A DNA stretch of 64,000 nucleotides, taken from RPRB01 sp035501615 (GTDB taxonomy: Bacteria > Myxococcota > Myxococcia > Myxococcales > Myxococcaceae). Below, one piece after another: positions 36,340-44,399 of this stretch. The notes beneath the pieces were generated by a model, which had not been told where the DNA came from, ran no database searches, and saw nothing but the letters and a program-made list of their open reading frames with translations. Numbering within the stretch: the stretch's first letter is position 1; every line of letters begins with the position of its first letter. Location of the stretch: NCBI GenBank assembly GCA_035501615.1, contig DATJVY010000152.1, forward strand, positions 124,001-188,000. Reading direction: 5' to 3'. The translations under genes and the position numbers were made by a program.

Positions 36340-36377
36340 GGGCGGAGGGAGCCGCCCGTTCTAGCAAACCTTTGCTA
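36339..36377. repeat. Two adjacent hairpins between rpoH and the OPT gene
   Basis: A perfect 16-base palindrome TAGCAAACCTTTGCTA (36362-36377) includes the rpoH stop codon. Next to it lies a hairpin with arms CGGGCGG/CCGCCCG (36339-36345 and 36352-36358, six-base loop), which touches the GTG start of the OPT gene. On the transcript they would form two stems in a row. No T-run follows, so they may act as an mRNA stabiliser or as a brake on OPT translation instead of a terminator. Confidence 0.5.
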
Positions 36378-37253
36378 CGCCGCGGCCTCCGGCTCGACCT
36401 CGGCCATCAGCGCCGCCAGCTCCGCCTTCAGCTTGTCCTTGGCGCGGATCTCCAGCTGCCGGGCGCGCTCGCGGCTGAAGCCGAAGTGCTCGCCCAGCTC
36501 CTTCAGCGTCATGGGCCGCTCGTTCATCACCCGCTGCTCGATGATGTAGCGCTCCCGTGGGTCGAGCCGGGTGAGGGCGGTGCGGACGCGGGCGTTGATC
36601 ATCCCCGCCTCCTCCTTCTCCGCCACCTCCTCGTCCTGCCCGGCGGTTCCCGAGGCCACGAAGTCCACGTGGGTGCTGCTACCGTCCTCGCCGATCGGCG
36701 CGTCGAGCGACAGGTCGCGGCCGCCCATCCGCTGCTCCATCTCGCGCACCTCGGTCGGCTTGACCCGGAGGCGGCGGGCGATCTCCTCCACCGGGATGGC
36801 GCCCTCGCCGGCGTTGTGCTTCTCGAGCTCGCGGCGGGTGCGTGCCAGGCTGAAGAACAGCTTCCGCTGCGCCTGCGTGGTTCCCAGCTTCACCAGCGAC
36901 CAGGACTTGAGGATGTAGTTCTGGATGTAGGCCCGGATCCACCACACCGCGTAGGAGATGAGGCGGATGCCCTTGTCGGCGTCGAACTTCTGCACCGCCT
37001 TCATGAGCCCGATGTTGCCCTCCTGGATGAGGTCGGACATGCGGATGCCGTAGGAGCGGTACTCGTAGGCGACCTTGACCACGAACCTCAGATTCGCGGT
37101 CACCAGCCGGTGGCCGGCCTGGAGGTCGCCCTTGGCGAACCGGCGCGCCAGCTTCTGTTCCTCCTCCACCTTGAGGAGCGAGTAGCGGTTGATCTCCACG
37201 AGGTACAGCGACAGCGAGCCGGGTGTGACGGAATGCTCGGAGGCGAGCTGCAT
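36375..37253 (-). CDS. rpoH: RpoH-type heat-shock sigma factor (sigma-32)
   Basis: A 292-residue sigma factor. Region 2 is complete (DLIQEGNIGLMKAVQKFD, ISYAVWWIRAYIQNYIL). The RpoH-specific box QRKLFFSLARTR follows (consensus QRKLFFNLR), which distinguishes it from RpoD and RpoS. Region 4 has MTLKELGEHFGFSRERARQ with the DNA-recognition helix. Length equals E. coli RpoH (284). It directs RNA polymerase to heat-shock promoters. A strong sigma-54 promoter lies 52-67 bases upstream of the ATG, and a GAGGGAGA ribosome site nine or so bases before it. Whether the short Hsp70 elsewhere in the window belongs to its regulon cannot be read directly. Confidence 0.95.
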   Translation of the reverse strand: MQLASEHSVTPGSLSLYLVEINRYSLLKVEEEQKLARRFAKGDLQAGHRLVTANLRFVVKVAYEYRSYGIRMSDLIQEGNIGLMKAVQKFDADKGIRLISYAVWWIRAYIQNYILKSWSLVKLGTTQAQRKLFFSLARTRRELEKHNAGEGAIPVEEIARRLRVKPTEVREMEQRMGGRDLSLDAPIGEDGSSTHVDFVASGTAGQDEEVAEKEEAGMINARVRTALTRLDPRERYIIEQRVMNERPMTLKELGEHFGFSRERARQLEIRAKDKLKAELAALMAEVEPEAAA

Positions 37254-37304
37254 TCGGAAGGTCTCCCTCTGAGGTTTCGGTGCGTTGCGACGCCGGGTGC
37301 GGGG

Positions 37305-37320
37305 AGCAAGGTGGGTGCCA
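37305..37320 (-). promoter_or_regulatory. rpoH: Sigma-54 (-24/-12) promoter of rpoH
   Basis: The minus strand reads TGGCACCCACCTTGCT, matching the consensus TGGCACGNNNNTTGCW at all but one position and with the exact ten-base gap between GG and GC. The predicted start is about 37294, giving a 41-base leader to the rpoH ATG. It lies in the 138-base gap between the transglutaminase gene stop and rpoH. Recognition is by RpoN with an NtrC-type activator; which activator is unknown. Confidence 0.75.
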
Positions 37321-37391
37321 CGGGGGCAGGCTCCAACGCGCCGGAATCACGGCCGCCGAGGACCTCGCGCTGCCCGGACCCTGTAAGAGAT

Positions 37392-39395
37392 TCAGCCCGG
37401 CCGGGGAGCCGCCCTCGGACGGGGCGGGGCCGGTGGGGAAGGTGTCGGCGCCGACCGGAGCGCTGCCCGGGCCCGTCGGGCGAGTCGCCGTCCCTCGCCG
37501 GGGCCGAGCGGACGCCGCCCGAAGCGCGCCTCGCGGTAGCGGGTGATGCCCTCGCGGACCGGCGCGAGGTTCGCCTCGTCCAGCTGCGCCCTGTCGAGCC
37601 AGCCCGCCGGCCCGAGCCGTCCCTGCCGCCGGAGCAGCCGCTGGAGCGTGCGGCCCAGCCGCTCGGTGTCGCCGCCGGCCGCTCGCCGTCCGAGCAGCGC
37701 GGCCACCACCAGCGCGACGCCGAGCAGTCCCAGGGCGAAGGCGACGCTCCCGTCGCGCCTGCCGGTCGTCGACTCGGGGCGCGAGCGGGAGCCCGTCCCC
37801 CGCCGGAACTCGCTCGCCAGCCGGGCCTGATCGGCGAACGAGTACTCCACCACCCGGTCGAGCCAGCGGATCTGCAGCGCCTCCCACCGGGCGAGCAGCC
37901 ACCCGAGGAGCCCGCTGCCCACCGCCGAACGGTGCTGCGGCGGTGTCGCGTCGAGGCGCAGGACGTGCCCGTCGACCTCGGCCTCGACCCAGGCGTGGGC
38001 GTCCCCGGCGCGGACGAGATACTCGCCCGCAGCTCGCTCCCCCCCATGGAAGCCCACCACCACGCGGGCGGGGATCTGCCGGGCCCGGAGGAGGACCGCG
38101 AGCGCGGTGGCGAAGTCCTCGCAGTGCCCTGCCTTCCGGTCGAACAGGAAGTCGGCGAGCGGGTCCTTCACTCGTCCCGGGAGCTCGAGGGTGTAGGCAT
38201 AGTCGGTCTGCAGCGCTCGCTCGAGCTGCCGGGCGATCGCGCGATCTCCCACCGCGCCCACGCTCAGCCGCCGGGCGAGCGCCGGGATGCGCGGGTCGAG
38301 GCGGGAGGGCAGCTGCAACCGGCGGCTCCGCTCGACGTCGTCCACCATCGGCGCGGGGCTGCGATCCGCCGAGCTGTAGGCGCGGTAGGTGACGTGCTCC
38401 GAGGCGGAGATGAGCCGGACCTCGCGGTCGCCCGAGGGGAGGAGCTCGGTGCGGACGGTGAAGGTCGGCGCGTGCGTCTCCGCCTCGCCGAACACCGCGG
38501 GTCGGTCGAGCGCCACCAGCGTGCGGCTCCCGTAGGCTGGCAGGAGGTCGATCTCCTGGCGGACGAACGGCGGCTCGGGCCGCCCCACCACCACCTGCCG
38601 CGCCGGGCCCTCGGGCCGCCCCGGCGCCGACCACTGCACGCCGTCGAAGACGTCGAAGCGCTTCCCCACCCAGTAGGCGTCGAGGTCGTCCGTTCCCGGG
38701 TCGGGGTCGATCCGTGCCCGGAACACGACCCGGGGATTGGACTTGAGCAACCCCGAGCCGCCCAGCCGGAGCCCGTCGGCGAAGCCCGTGGTGGCGGGGC
38801 CGAGCGACGCTCCCCCGCGCCGGGCGGCGACGTTCCACGAGAGGCGGGGGAAGAGGATGAAGAAGACGAGCGCACCCAGGAGCGCCAGCGCGACCCCGAG
38901 CCCCAGGGGCCGCAGGACGCGGCGGACGGGAGGGAGGGGCCCGGGCCCCGCTTCGGCCACCACCGCGAGCCCCTGGGCGAGCACCGCCAGCACCACGTAG
39001 AGGAAGAAGCAGAGGGCGAAGAGGAGATCGGCGCTGAGGACCGCCCCGCCGGCGATCATCAGGAGCGACGCGAGCTGCACCTGGTCGGTCGTGCGCGGGC
39101 TCGGGCGGGAGAGCATCCGCTGCGCGGTCAGCATCGAGGCGGTGCTGCAGGCCGCCACCACCAGGTCCAGCTGCTCCACCACCACCGCCGCGTAGAGCAC
39201 CACCACCGCGGCCAGGAGGGCCAGCGCGCTGAGCCTTCCATCGGCGAGCGGGCGCCGCCCGGCGAGCGCCACCACCAGGACGGCGACGAAGAAGGCCAGC
39301 GCCCAGAGCGGCACCTGCCCCGAGATGGCCATGGCCGCGAACGCCGCTCCGGCGGCGAGATCCCGGAGGGCGAGCCGGAGCCGCTCGGAGCTCAT
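37392..39395 (-). CDS. TgpA-like membrane transglutaminase (DUF3488)
   Basis: A 667-residue protein from the ATG at 39395. Five to six N-terminal membrane segments (DUF3488 region, residues 1-190) are followed by a periplasmic transglutaminase-like core. The catalytic triad is visible: Cys in DRKAGHCEDFATALAVLLR (near residue 424), His in AGDAHAWVEAEV, and Asp in RLDATPP. One further membrane segment (VAFALGLLGVALVVAALLG) and a basic C-terminal tail end it. TgpA of Pseudomonas is an essential protein of the same layout. It overlaps the DUF58 gene by four bases (ATGA) and completes the moxR-DUF58-TgpA operon. The physiological substrate is not known. Confidence 0.92.
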   Translation of the reverse strand: MSSERLRLALRDLAAGAAFAAMAISGQVPLWALAFFVAVLVVALAGRRPLADGRLSALALLAAVVVLYAAVVVEQLDLVVAACSTASMLTAQRMLSRPSPRTTDQVQLASLLMIAGGAVLSADLLFALCFFLYVVLAVLAQGLAVVAEAGPGPLPPVRRVLRPLGLGVALALLGALVFFILFPRLSWNVAARRGGASLGPATTGFADGLRLGGSGLLKSNPRVVFRARIDPDPGTDDLDAYWVGKRFDVFDGVQWSAPGRPEGPARQVVVGRPEPPFVRQEIDLLPAYGSRTLVALDRPAVFGEAETHAPTFTVRTELLPSGDREVRLISASEHVTYRAYSSADRSPAPMVDDVERSRRLQLPSRLDPRIPALARRLSVGAVGDRAIARQLERALQTDYAYTLELPGRVKDPLADFLFDRKAGHCEDFATALAVLLRARQIPARVVVGFHGGERAAGEYLVRAGDAHAWVEAEVDGHVLRLDATPPQHRSAVGSGLLGWLLARWEALQIRWLDRVVEYSFADQARLASEFRRGTGSRSRPESTTGRRDGSVAFALGLLGVALVVAALLGRRAAGGDTERLGRTLQRLLRRQGRLGPAGWLDRAQLDEANLAPVREGITRYREARFGRRPLGPGEGRRLARRARAALRSAPTPSPPAPPRPRAAPRPG

Positions 39396-40351
39396 GCCGG
39401 CTCCCCCGGATATCCGGCCCGGGCCAGCGCCCGGAGCAGCACCTGCGACTGGAGCGCCCCCGAGGCGGGGGCCAGCCGGAGCCCACCGGTGCTCTCCAGC
39501 CCGACCTCCGCCCCCCGGGCGAGGAGGATCTCCGCGCGGGCGGCCAGCTCCTCGCACCGGCCGTCGAGCGCCTCGGGCGCGGCCCGGTCGTCCAGCTGGA
39601 GCATGATCCGGGGCTGGGGCTGGGCGTCCCGCTCCACCCGGAGCAGCGTCCCGAGCTGGGCGCTCTTTCGCCAGTGGATGCGCCGCGCGTCCTCCCCCTC
39701 GCGCAGCTCCCGGAGCTGAGCGAGGTCACCTCCGCCGTCCAGTCCGCGGAGCGAGCGCTGCTCGAGGCCGAGACCGCTCGCCGGAGAGGGCGGCTCGGGG
39801 TGGCACGCTACCCGGCCGGGGAGGACCAGCAGCTCGCCCCCGAGGTCGATGTCGCGGCTCTTCACGAACAGACCGAAGGGGAAGGTGGTGGAGACCCGGA
39901 TCGTCTCGAGCGCGAGCGGTCCGCGCCTCGGAGCCGAGGCCACCGCCCGCACCACCACCTCCTCGTCAGGGGGGAGCCAGGCCAGCCGCCCCACCGCGGT
40001 CCCGAGCACCGGGTGGACCTCGGACACCGCGAGCGCGAAGGCATGCCCCTTCTCCAGGCGCAGCCCCCAGCCGAGGTGGAACGGGGTCCGGGCCCGCGGA
40101 AGCACGGGGAGCAAGCGCCTCACCCGGAGCCGGCGCACGCAGCGCTCGGAGAGGATCCCGGAGACGACGATCAGGGACAGCTGCAGCCCCACCACGAGGT
40201 AGAGCAGGTTGTTTCCGGTGTTCAGCGCGCCCAGCCCCACCCCGAAGGTCAGAACGAGGTAGGTGCGCCCGGCCGCCGTCGTCCGGAGCCGGCGGGGCGG
40301 CCTCCAGAGGCGGCGCCAGGTCCGCCGGAGCCACTCCCTCCGGGAAGTCAT
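39392..40351 (-). CDS. DUF58 domain membrane protein
   Basis: A 319-residue protein from the ATG at 40351. A basic N-terminus (RREWLRRTWRRLWRPPRRLR) precedes two membrane segments (TYLVLTFGVGLGALNTGNNLLYLVVGLQ). The DUF58 signature follows: REGEDARRIHWRKSAQLGTLLVRE-like, here LREGEDARRIHWRKSAQLG. DUF58 proteins contain a degenerate von Willebrand-type fold and work with MoxR ATPases. ATGA overlaps on both sides place it between moxR and the transglutaminase gene in one operon. Its role is probably assembly or regulation of a membrane complex; the exact client is unknown. Confidence 0.92.
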   Translation of the reverse strand: MTSRREWLRRTWRRLWRPPRRLRTTAAGRTYLVLTFGVGLGALNTGNNLLYLVVGLQLSLIVVSGILSERCVRRLRVRRLLPVLPRARTPFHLGWGLRLEKGHAFALAVSEVHPVLGTAVGRLAWLPPDEEVVVRAVASAPRRGPLALETIRVSTTFPFGLFVKSRDIDLGGELLVLPGRVACHPEPPSPASGLGLEQRSLRGLDGGGDLAQLRELREGEDARRIHWRKSAQLGTLLRVERDAQPQPRIMLQLDDRAAPEALDGRCEELAARAEILLARGAEVGLESTGGLRLAPASGALQSQVLLRALARAGYPGEPA

Positions 40352-41325
40352 CGCGGCGCGGACACGGACGCCAGGACCGACTCCAGCAGCGCGCTGGCCT
40401 CCTCGCGCGCCGCGAGGCCCTGCATCGAGCCGCGAGGCACCACCCGGTGAGAGAGGGTGGGCACGAAGAGGTCCGCCACGTCCTGGGGGATGACGAAGTC
40501 CCGCGCCTCCCAGAGCGCGCGCGCCCGGGCGGCGGAGGTGAGGGACAGCACCGCACGGGTGGAGGCGCCGCGCTCGAGCCCGGGGTGCTCGCGGGTCGCG
40601 CGGGCGAGGGTGACCACGAAGCGGGCCACCTCGGCCGCCACGTGCACCGTCGCCGCCCGGGCCTGGAGCGAGCGCACCTGCTCGGGGTCCAGCACCGGGG
40701 CGAGCGAGGTGACCGGCTCCCCCAGTCCGCGGGTGGTCACCAGCTCCGCCTCGACCTCCGGCGAGGGGTGGCCCAGCGTGAGCCGCACCAGGAAGCGGTC
40801 CAGCTGCGCGTCGGGCAGTGGATAGGTGCCGGCCAGGTCGAGCGGGTTCTGGGTGGCCACGACGATGAACGGGCGCGGCAGCAGATGCGTGGTCCCATCG
40901 ACCGTCACGTGGGCGTGGGCCATCGCCTCGAGCAGCGCGGACTGGGTGCGGGGCGGCGCGCGGTTCAGCTCGTCGGCCAGGACGAGCTCGTGAAAGAGCG
41001 GACCGGGGCGGAAGTGGAACTCGCCGCTCGCGGGCGAGAAGACCTGCACGCCGGTCACGTCCGCGGGCATGAGGTCGGCGGTGAACTGGATGCGCGCCAG
41101 CCGGAGCCCGCACACCCTGGCGAGCCCCTCGGCGAGCGTGGTCTTGCCGACGCCGGGCGCGTCCTCGAGGAGCAGATGCCCCCCGGCCACCACCGTGGTG
41201 AGCGCGAGCTCGATGGCGGATCGCTTGCCGCGGACGACGCGGCCGAGGGCCTCGCTGGCCCGGGTGAGCAGCGCGTGCGCGGCGGAGGCGGCGAGCGGAG
41301 AACGGGGCAGTGCGGGTGCAGTCAC
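40348..41325 (-). CDS. MoxR-family AAA+ ATPase
   Basis: A 325-residue MoxR protein starting at GTG 41325. Walker A is EDAPGVGKTTLAEGLA, the MoxR segment is RIQFTADLMPADVTGVQVF, Walker B LVLADELNRAPPRTQSALLEAM, sensor 1 VVATQNPLDLAGTYPLPDAQLDRFL, and the C-terminal lid ends the protein. MoxR ATPases act as chaperones with vWA-domain partners, here the adjacent DUF58 protein. A TAGACT hexamer at 41338-41343 could be a -10 element very close to the start. The STAS gene is 34 bases upstream on the same strand. Confidence 0.94.
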   Translation of the reverse strand: MTAPALPRSPLAASAAHALLTRASEALGRVVRGKRSAIELALTTVVAGGHLLLEDAPGVGKTTLAEGLARVCGLRLARIQFTADLMPADVTGVQVFSPASGEFHFRPGPLFHELVLADELNRAPPRTQSALLEAMAHAHVTVDGTTHLLPRPFIVVATQNPLDLAGTYPLPDAQLDRFLVRLTLGHPSPEVEAELVTTRGLGEPVTSLAPVLDPEQVRSLQARAATVHVAAEVARFVVTLARATREHPGLERGASTRAVLSLTSAARARALWEARDFVIPQDVADLFVPTLSHRVVPRGSMQGLAAREEASALLESVLASVSAPR

Positions 41326-41359
41326 GGTGGCCCGGGCAGTCTAGCCGGGGCCGCGCCGC

Positions 41360-41659
41360 TCACGCCTCGATCGGCTGCTCCGCCTCGACCGTCCGGAGCC
41401 CGAAGTACCGGAACATCCGTGCCTGGTGTCGTCCAAGCCCCGTGAGCGACACGGGTCGGTCCCGGAGGGCACGGGTGAGTGCATCGACGGAGAGGTCGAC
41501 GAAGGTACGCACCTGGGAGAAGTCGACCGTCAGCGGAACCGCCGGCAAGTCCCGCACGGCATCGGTGACCGCCCGTGCAGTCCGCCCGTCGAGCGTGCCG
41601 GTGAGCCGCAGCACGAGCCGGTGCTCCCCCGTCTCCAGCCTGATGTCGAGACCGTCCAT
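41360..41659 (-). CDS. Small STAS-like domain protein
   Basis: A 99-residue protein: LDIRLETGEHRLVLRLTGTLDGRTAR, LTVDFSQVRTFVDLSVDALTRAL. The pattern of strand-helix alternation is that of a STAS (anti-anti-sigma type) domain. The usual phosphorylated DSSG motif is here DLSVD, so regulation by a switch kinase is uncertain. A GAGG precedes the ATG by about seven bases. It lies upstream of moxR on the same strand with a 34-base gap and may be co-transcribed. No anti-sigma kinase is adjacent. Confidence 0.7.
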   Translation of the reverse strand: MDGLDIRLETGEHRLVLRLTGTLDGRTARAVTDAVRDLPAVPLTVDFSQVRTFVDLSVDALTRALRDRPVSLTGLGRHQARMFRYFGLRTVEAEQPIEA

Positions 41660-41773
41660 TCGGTACCTCGCAGGCAGAGCATGCGCCCTGCCGTCCCGGG
41701 TGACGTGTCCCGGCGCCGCCCGCCCGTTACGGCCGCGACAGTGGCGGCGCGAAGCGTCTCCCGGTGGATGGAT

Positions 41774-42547
41774 TCACTGCGCCGTGGACAGCGTTGCCTC
41801 CGCCGCGAGCGTCCGTCCCGGGTAGGGCAGGGTCCGGAGGGCCTCCAGCTGCTCGCTGCGGATCCGGAGCCGCCGCCACTCGTCGGTCACTGCCCGGGGG
41901 TAGCCGGCCACGAACCGCCTGAATGCCGCCGGGGTTCTCAGCAGGCGCCGGGCGAGGGAGGGGCCGCCGTTGTAGGCGACCAGCGCGGTCTCCGCGGCCC
42001 CGAACTCGCGGAGCAGCGAGGCGAGATAGGCCGTGCCCAGCTCGACGTTGAGCTCGGCGTCGAAGAGCGTCCGCCGGTGGCGGAGGGTCGTCCCCCGCTG
42101 CAGGGCGAGCGTCGTCCCGGTGGTGGGCATCATCTGCATGAGGCCCATCGCTCCCACCCCCGAGACGGCATAGGCGTCGAACGCGCTCTCGGTGCGGATG
42201 ACCGCCACGACGAGGAGCGGGTCGACCCCGTTCGCCTCCGCCTCGCGGACGATCGCGATCGCCACCCGCCGCTGCGCGCGCTCGGTCAGCGCCGACCGGC
42301 GGAGCATCTCCGGGATCCCCAGCGCCTCGGCGCCCGCGTACCAGCGCTCCTCGTCCTCCAGGGCGCGCAGCCGGTCGCGCATCGCCGCCAGCTCCGCCTC
42401 CCGCTTCGCGAGGAGATCCTCGAGGCGCCGGAGCTCCCCCGGCTCCCGTGACTCGAGCGGCCGCGTGGGCGGGTCGGAGGAGCCAGCCCGGGCGCTGCTC
42501 AGGACCCCCACGCTCAACGCAACGACCCACAGCCGTCCCATCCCCAT
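41774..42547 (-). CDS. Exported lytic transglycosylase (SLT domain) with coiled-coil
   Basis: A 257-residue protein from the ATG at 42547 (a second ATG at 42541 is equally possible). A signal peptide MGMGRLWVVALSVGVLSSARA is followed by a predicted coiled coil (LRRLEDLLAKREAELAAMRDR) and an SLT domain with VIRTESAFDAYAVSGVGAMG, the catalytic Glu in RTES, then LMQMMPTT and VAYNGGPSLARRLL. It would cleave peptidoglycan glycan strands in the periplasm. A near-perfect sigma-54 promoter lies 48-63 bases upstream, so its expression is probably RpoN-dependent. It is smaller than the TPR-type transglycosylase elsewhere in the window. Confidence 0.9.
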   Translation of the reverse strand: MGMGRLWVVALSVGVLSSARAGSSDPPTRPLESREPGELRRLEDLLAKREAELAAMRDRLRALEDEERWYAGAEALGIPEMLRRSALTERAQRRVAIAIVREAEANGVDPLLVVAVIRTESAFDAYAVSGVGAMGLMQMMPTTGTTLALQRGTTLRHRRTLFDAELNVELGTAYLASLLREFGAAETALVAYNGGPSLARRLLRTPAAFRRFVAGYPRAVTDEWRRLRIRSEQLEALRTLPYPGRTLAAEATLSTAQ

Positions 42548-42594
42548 CCGTGTCGCCGTTCCTTGCCTCGACGCTCGAGCGCCGCTCGCGCCGT

Positions 42595-42610
42595 AGCAGT
42601 CCGCGTGCCA
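42595..42610 (-). promoter_or_regulatory. Sigma-54 (-24/-12) promoter of the coiled-coil lytic transglycosylase
   Basis: The minus strand reads TGGCACGCGGACTGCT, with a complete TGGCACG half, correct ten-base spacing and CTGCT in place of TTGCT. The predicted start near 42584 leaves a leader of 37 bases to the ATG at 42547. It lies in the 87-base gap after the alkaline-phosphatase-like gene, not inside a coding region. Confidence 0.7.
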
Positions 42611-42634
42611 GCTTCTCCTCGGCAAACTGCGGCC

Positions 42635-44071
42635 TCAGAGCGTCGGCGCGACGACGTCTGCGGGTGGGCCCCTCGAATTTTCCGGTGTGGCGAGTTCCGC
42701 GGCCCGGACGCTCCGTCTCCGCGGCGGAGCGAGGTCGAGCAGCTCCAGCAGAATCGGGAACACGCCGGGGAGGGGGAGCGTCCCCGCGTGAACGACGTGC
42801 CGCCGATCGGCGGTGCGGATCCACAGCATCCCCGCCGGGTGGTGCATCCCGCTCTTCACCCCCTCCACCCGGTAGAACAGCTCGAGGAAGGGCAAGCCCG
42901 CGCCCGAGGGGAGGGTGACCCGCGCGTCCTCGTCCAGGACGCCGTGCTCCTTGCACCCGCAGAGGAGGGCCGAGCCGTCGCGGCGAATCTGGAGAACGGG
43001 CCGGTCTCCCAGCCGCAGAAACCCGAGCCGTCGCTCCGCCTCCCTCGCCTCGGACTCGCCGCGGAGGAAGACGTGGAACTCCTCGGCCATCACCGGGGCG
43101 ATCCGGAGGGGTGGGCAGACGCCGGCGAGGGCGAGCAGCCGCTCGAAGTCACGCGGCCGGTGAATCACCTTGCCCCCCGCCTCCTCGTAGGCGAGGCAGG
43201 GCTGCTGTGACAGCGCGGTGCAGAGGACGAGCGTGGCCTCGGCCCCGGCCATCTCGAGGCACTGGCCCACCAGCCGATCCATCTGCCGGTAGCCGAAGAG
43301 CACCGCGTCGCCGAGCAGCCGCTGCTCGTCCGTCCCGGGCTGCACCCGGAACAGGTGTGGCTCGAGGTTGCGCCAGTAGAAGTGCTGGAAGTGCGCCGTG
43401 CTGTTCAGGAAGAAGGTGGAGAAGCGGGGGCGCGCCCGGAGCCAGTGCCAGCGGAAGAGGTCGAACTGGAGCCGGTCCAGGAGCGCCGCCCGCCGCCAGC
43501 GGGCGCCCGCTCCGAGGAGCTCCTCCGCGAGCTGGCGGACGACGGCGAAGGCCGTGGCCACGGACAGCCCGTGGCGCACCAGGAAGCCCACGAAGCGCAC
43601 CCGGTCGGCGTGGGTCACCGGGACGCGGTCGCGGGTGTACTCGAGCACGTGCTGGCGCACGAACCGGCAGTAGGGCGCGAGCGACTCGGGCTGCGGCGGC
43701 ACGTGCGTGGACCATGGGTCGGGGAGCAGCCAGCCCCGGAAGCCCGGAGCGGCCGAGGCGTTCATGCTTCCGCAGATCCAGGAGTCGCCTCCGGCGGCGG
43801 AGAGGACGTCCCAGATGCGTGGGGCCTGCACCCGGTGGCCCTGGTCGAGGTCGAATACCCCGTGCTCGTGGTAGCTCTGGCCGGAGTGAACGGTGATCCA
43901 CTGGATCCACGGCTCGAGGAAGGGCGGCCGCTCCTCCGCCTCGGTGATCCACACCGCAGCCTCGTCGTGCAGCCGGCGGAAGCTCGGCAGCTGGCCGGCA
44001 TCGATGAAGCGGCGCATGAGGACCGGGCTCAGCTCGTTCAGCTCCAGGACGATGACCGGCGTCGGTGCCAT
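42635..44071 (-). CDS. Alkaline-phosphatase-superfamily-like protein, active site unclear
   Basis: A 478-residue protein from the ATG at 44071. The N-terminus VIVLELNELSPVLMRRFIDAG followed by LPSFRRLHDEAAVW matches the pattern of type I phosphodiesterase / nucleotide pyrophosphatase proteins (usually IxLGxDGxxPxxI, then LPNLxRL). The region FLEPWIQWITVHSGQSYHEHGVFD fits the fold's 'P..W.T..TG..P..HG..' loop. The metal-binding Asp/Asn of the first strand is Glu-Leu-Asn here, and the usual SDHG is replaced by CTALSQQP, so catalysis is doubtful. There is no signal peptide. It is divergent from the small membrane protein gene at 44217. Function unknown. Confidence 0.7.
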   Translation of the reverse strand: MAPTPVIVLELNELSPVLMRRFIDAGQLPSFRRLHDEAAVWITEAEERPPFLEPWIQWITVHSGQSYHEHGVFDLDQGHRVQAPRIWDVLSAAGGDSWICGSMNASAAPGFRGWLLPDPWSTHVPPQPESLAPYCRFVRQHVLEYTRDRVPVTHADRVRFVGFLVRHGLSVATAFAVVRQLAEELLGAGARWRRAALLDRLQFDLFRWHWLRARPRFSTFFLNSTAHFQHFYWRNLEPHLFRVQPGTDEQRLLGDAVLFGYRQMDRLVGQCLEMAGAEATLVLCTALSQQPCLAYEEAGGKVIHRPRDFERLLALAGVCPPLRIAPVMAEEFHVFLRGESEAREAERRLGFLRLGDRPVLQIRRDGSALLCGCKEHGVLDEDARVTLPSGAGLPFLELFYRVEGVKSGMHHPAGMLWIRTADRRHVVHAGTLPLPGVFPILLELLDLAPPRRRSVRAAELATPENSRGPPADVVAPTL

Positions 44072-44216
44072 GCCCGGAACGTGGGGACGGCGCCGCCGTG
44101 CCTCCACTCCGGACATCCGGCGGCCCATCGACTGACGGACAGTTTCCGGGGGCGCGGAGCCGCCCACCGGGGCGGTGGGGCTGGTCCGGGAGCCCCGGGG
44201 GCCGCACCCTCGGCCC

Positions 44217-44399
44217 GTGCTCTGGACCAACGGCTGCATCCTCCTGATGCTCTGGGCGCTGGGCTACGTTGCGGGGGGCACGGTGGGGCGGTGGGTGCAC
44301 CTGCTCCTCGTCCTCGCGCTGCTGCACTTCCTGCTCGGGCTGGTGAAGGCCGGCCGTCATCCGTCCCGGTCCGGCCGCGTCGTCCCGCGCCCACGCTGA
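44217..44399 (+). CDS. Lmo0937-family tiny membrane protein
   Basis: A 60-residue protein starting at GTG 44217: VLWTNGCILLMLWALGYVAG, then GRWVHLLLVLALLHFLLGLVKAGR. Two membrane segments around a short Gly-rich loop and the opening LWT are the hallmarks of the Lmo0937-type family of unknown function. The C-terminus is Arg-rich and cytoplasmic. The stop codon overlaps a putative CTG start of the thioredoxin-like gene (CTGA), which suggests coupling. Confidence 0.72.
   Translation: MLWTNGCILLMLWALGYVAGGTVGRWVHLLLVLALLHFLLGLVKAGRHPSRSGRVVPRPR

Noticed and set aside
33847..39719. Very long plus-strand frames (900 and 1115 codons) opposite OPT, rpoH and the transglutaminase operon
   Set aside because: The minus-strand proteins are recognisable, and the plus frames are His/Arg/Pro-rich shadows.
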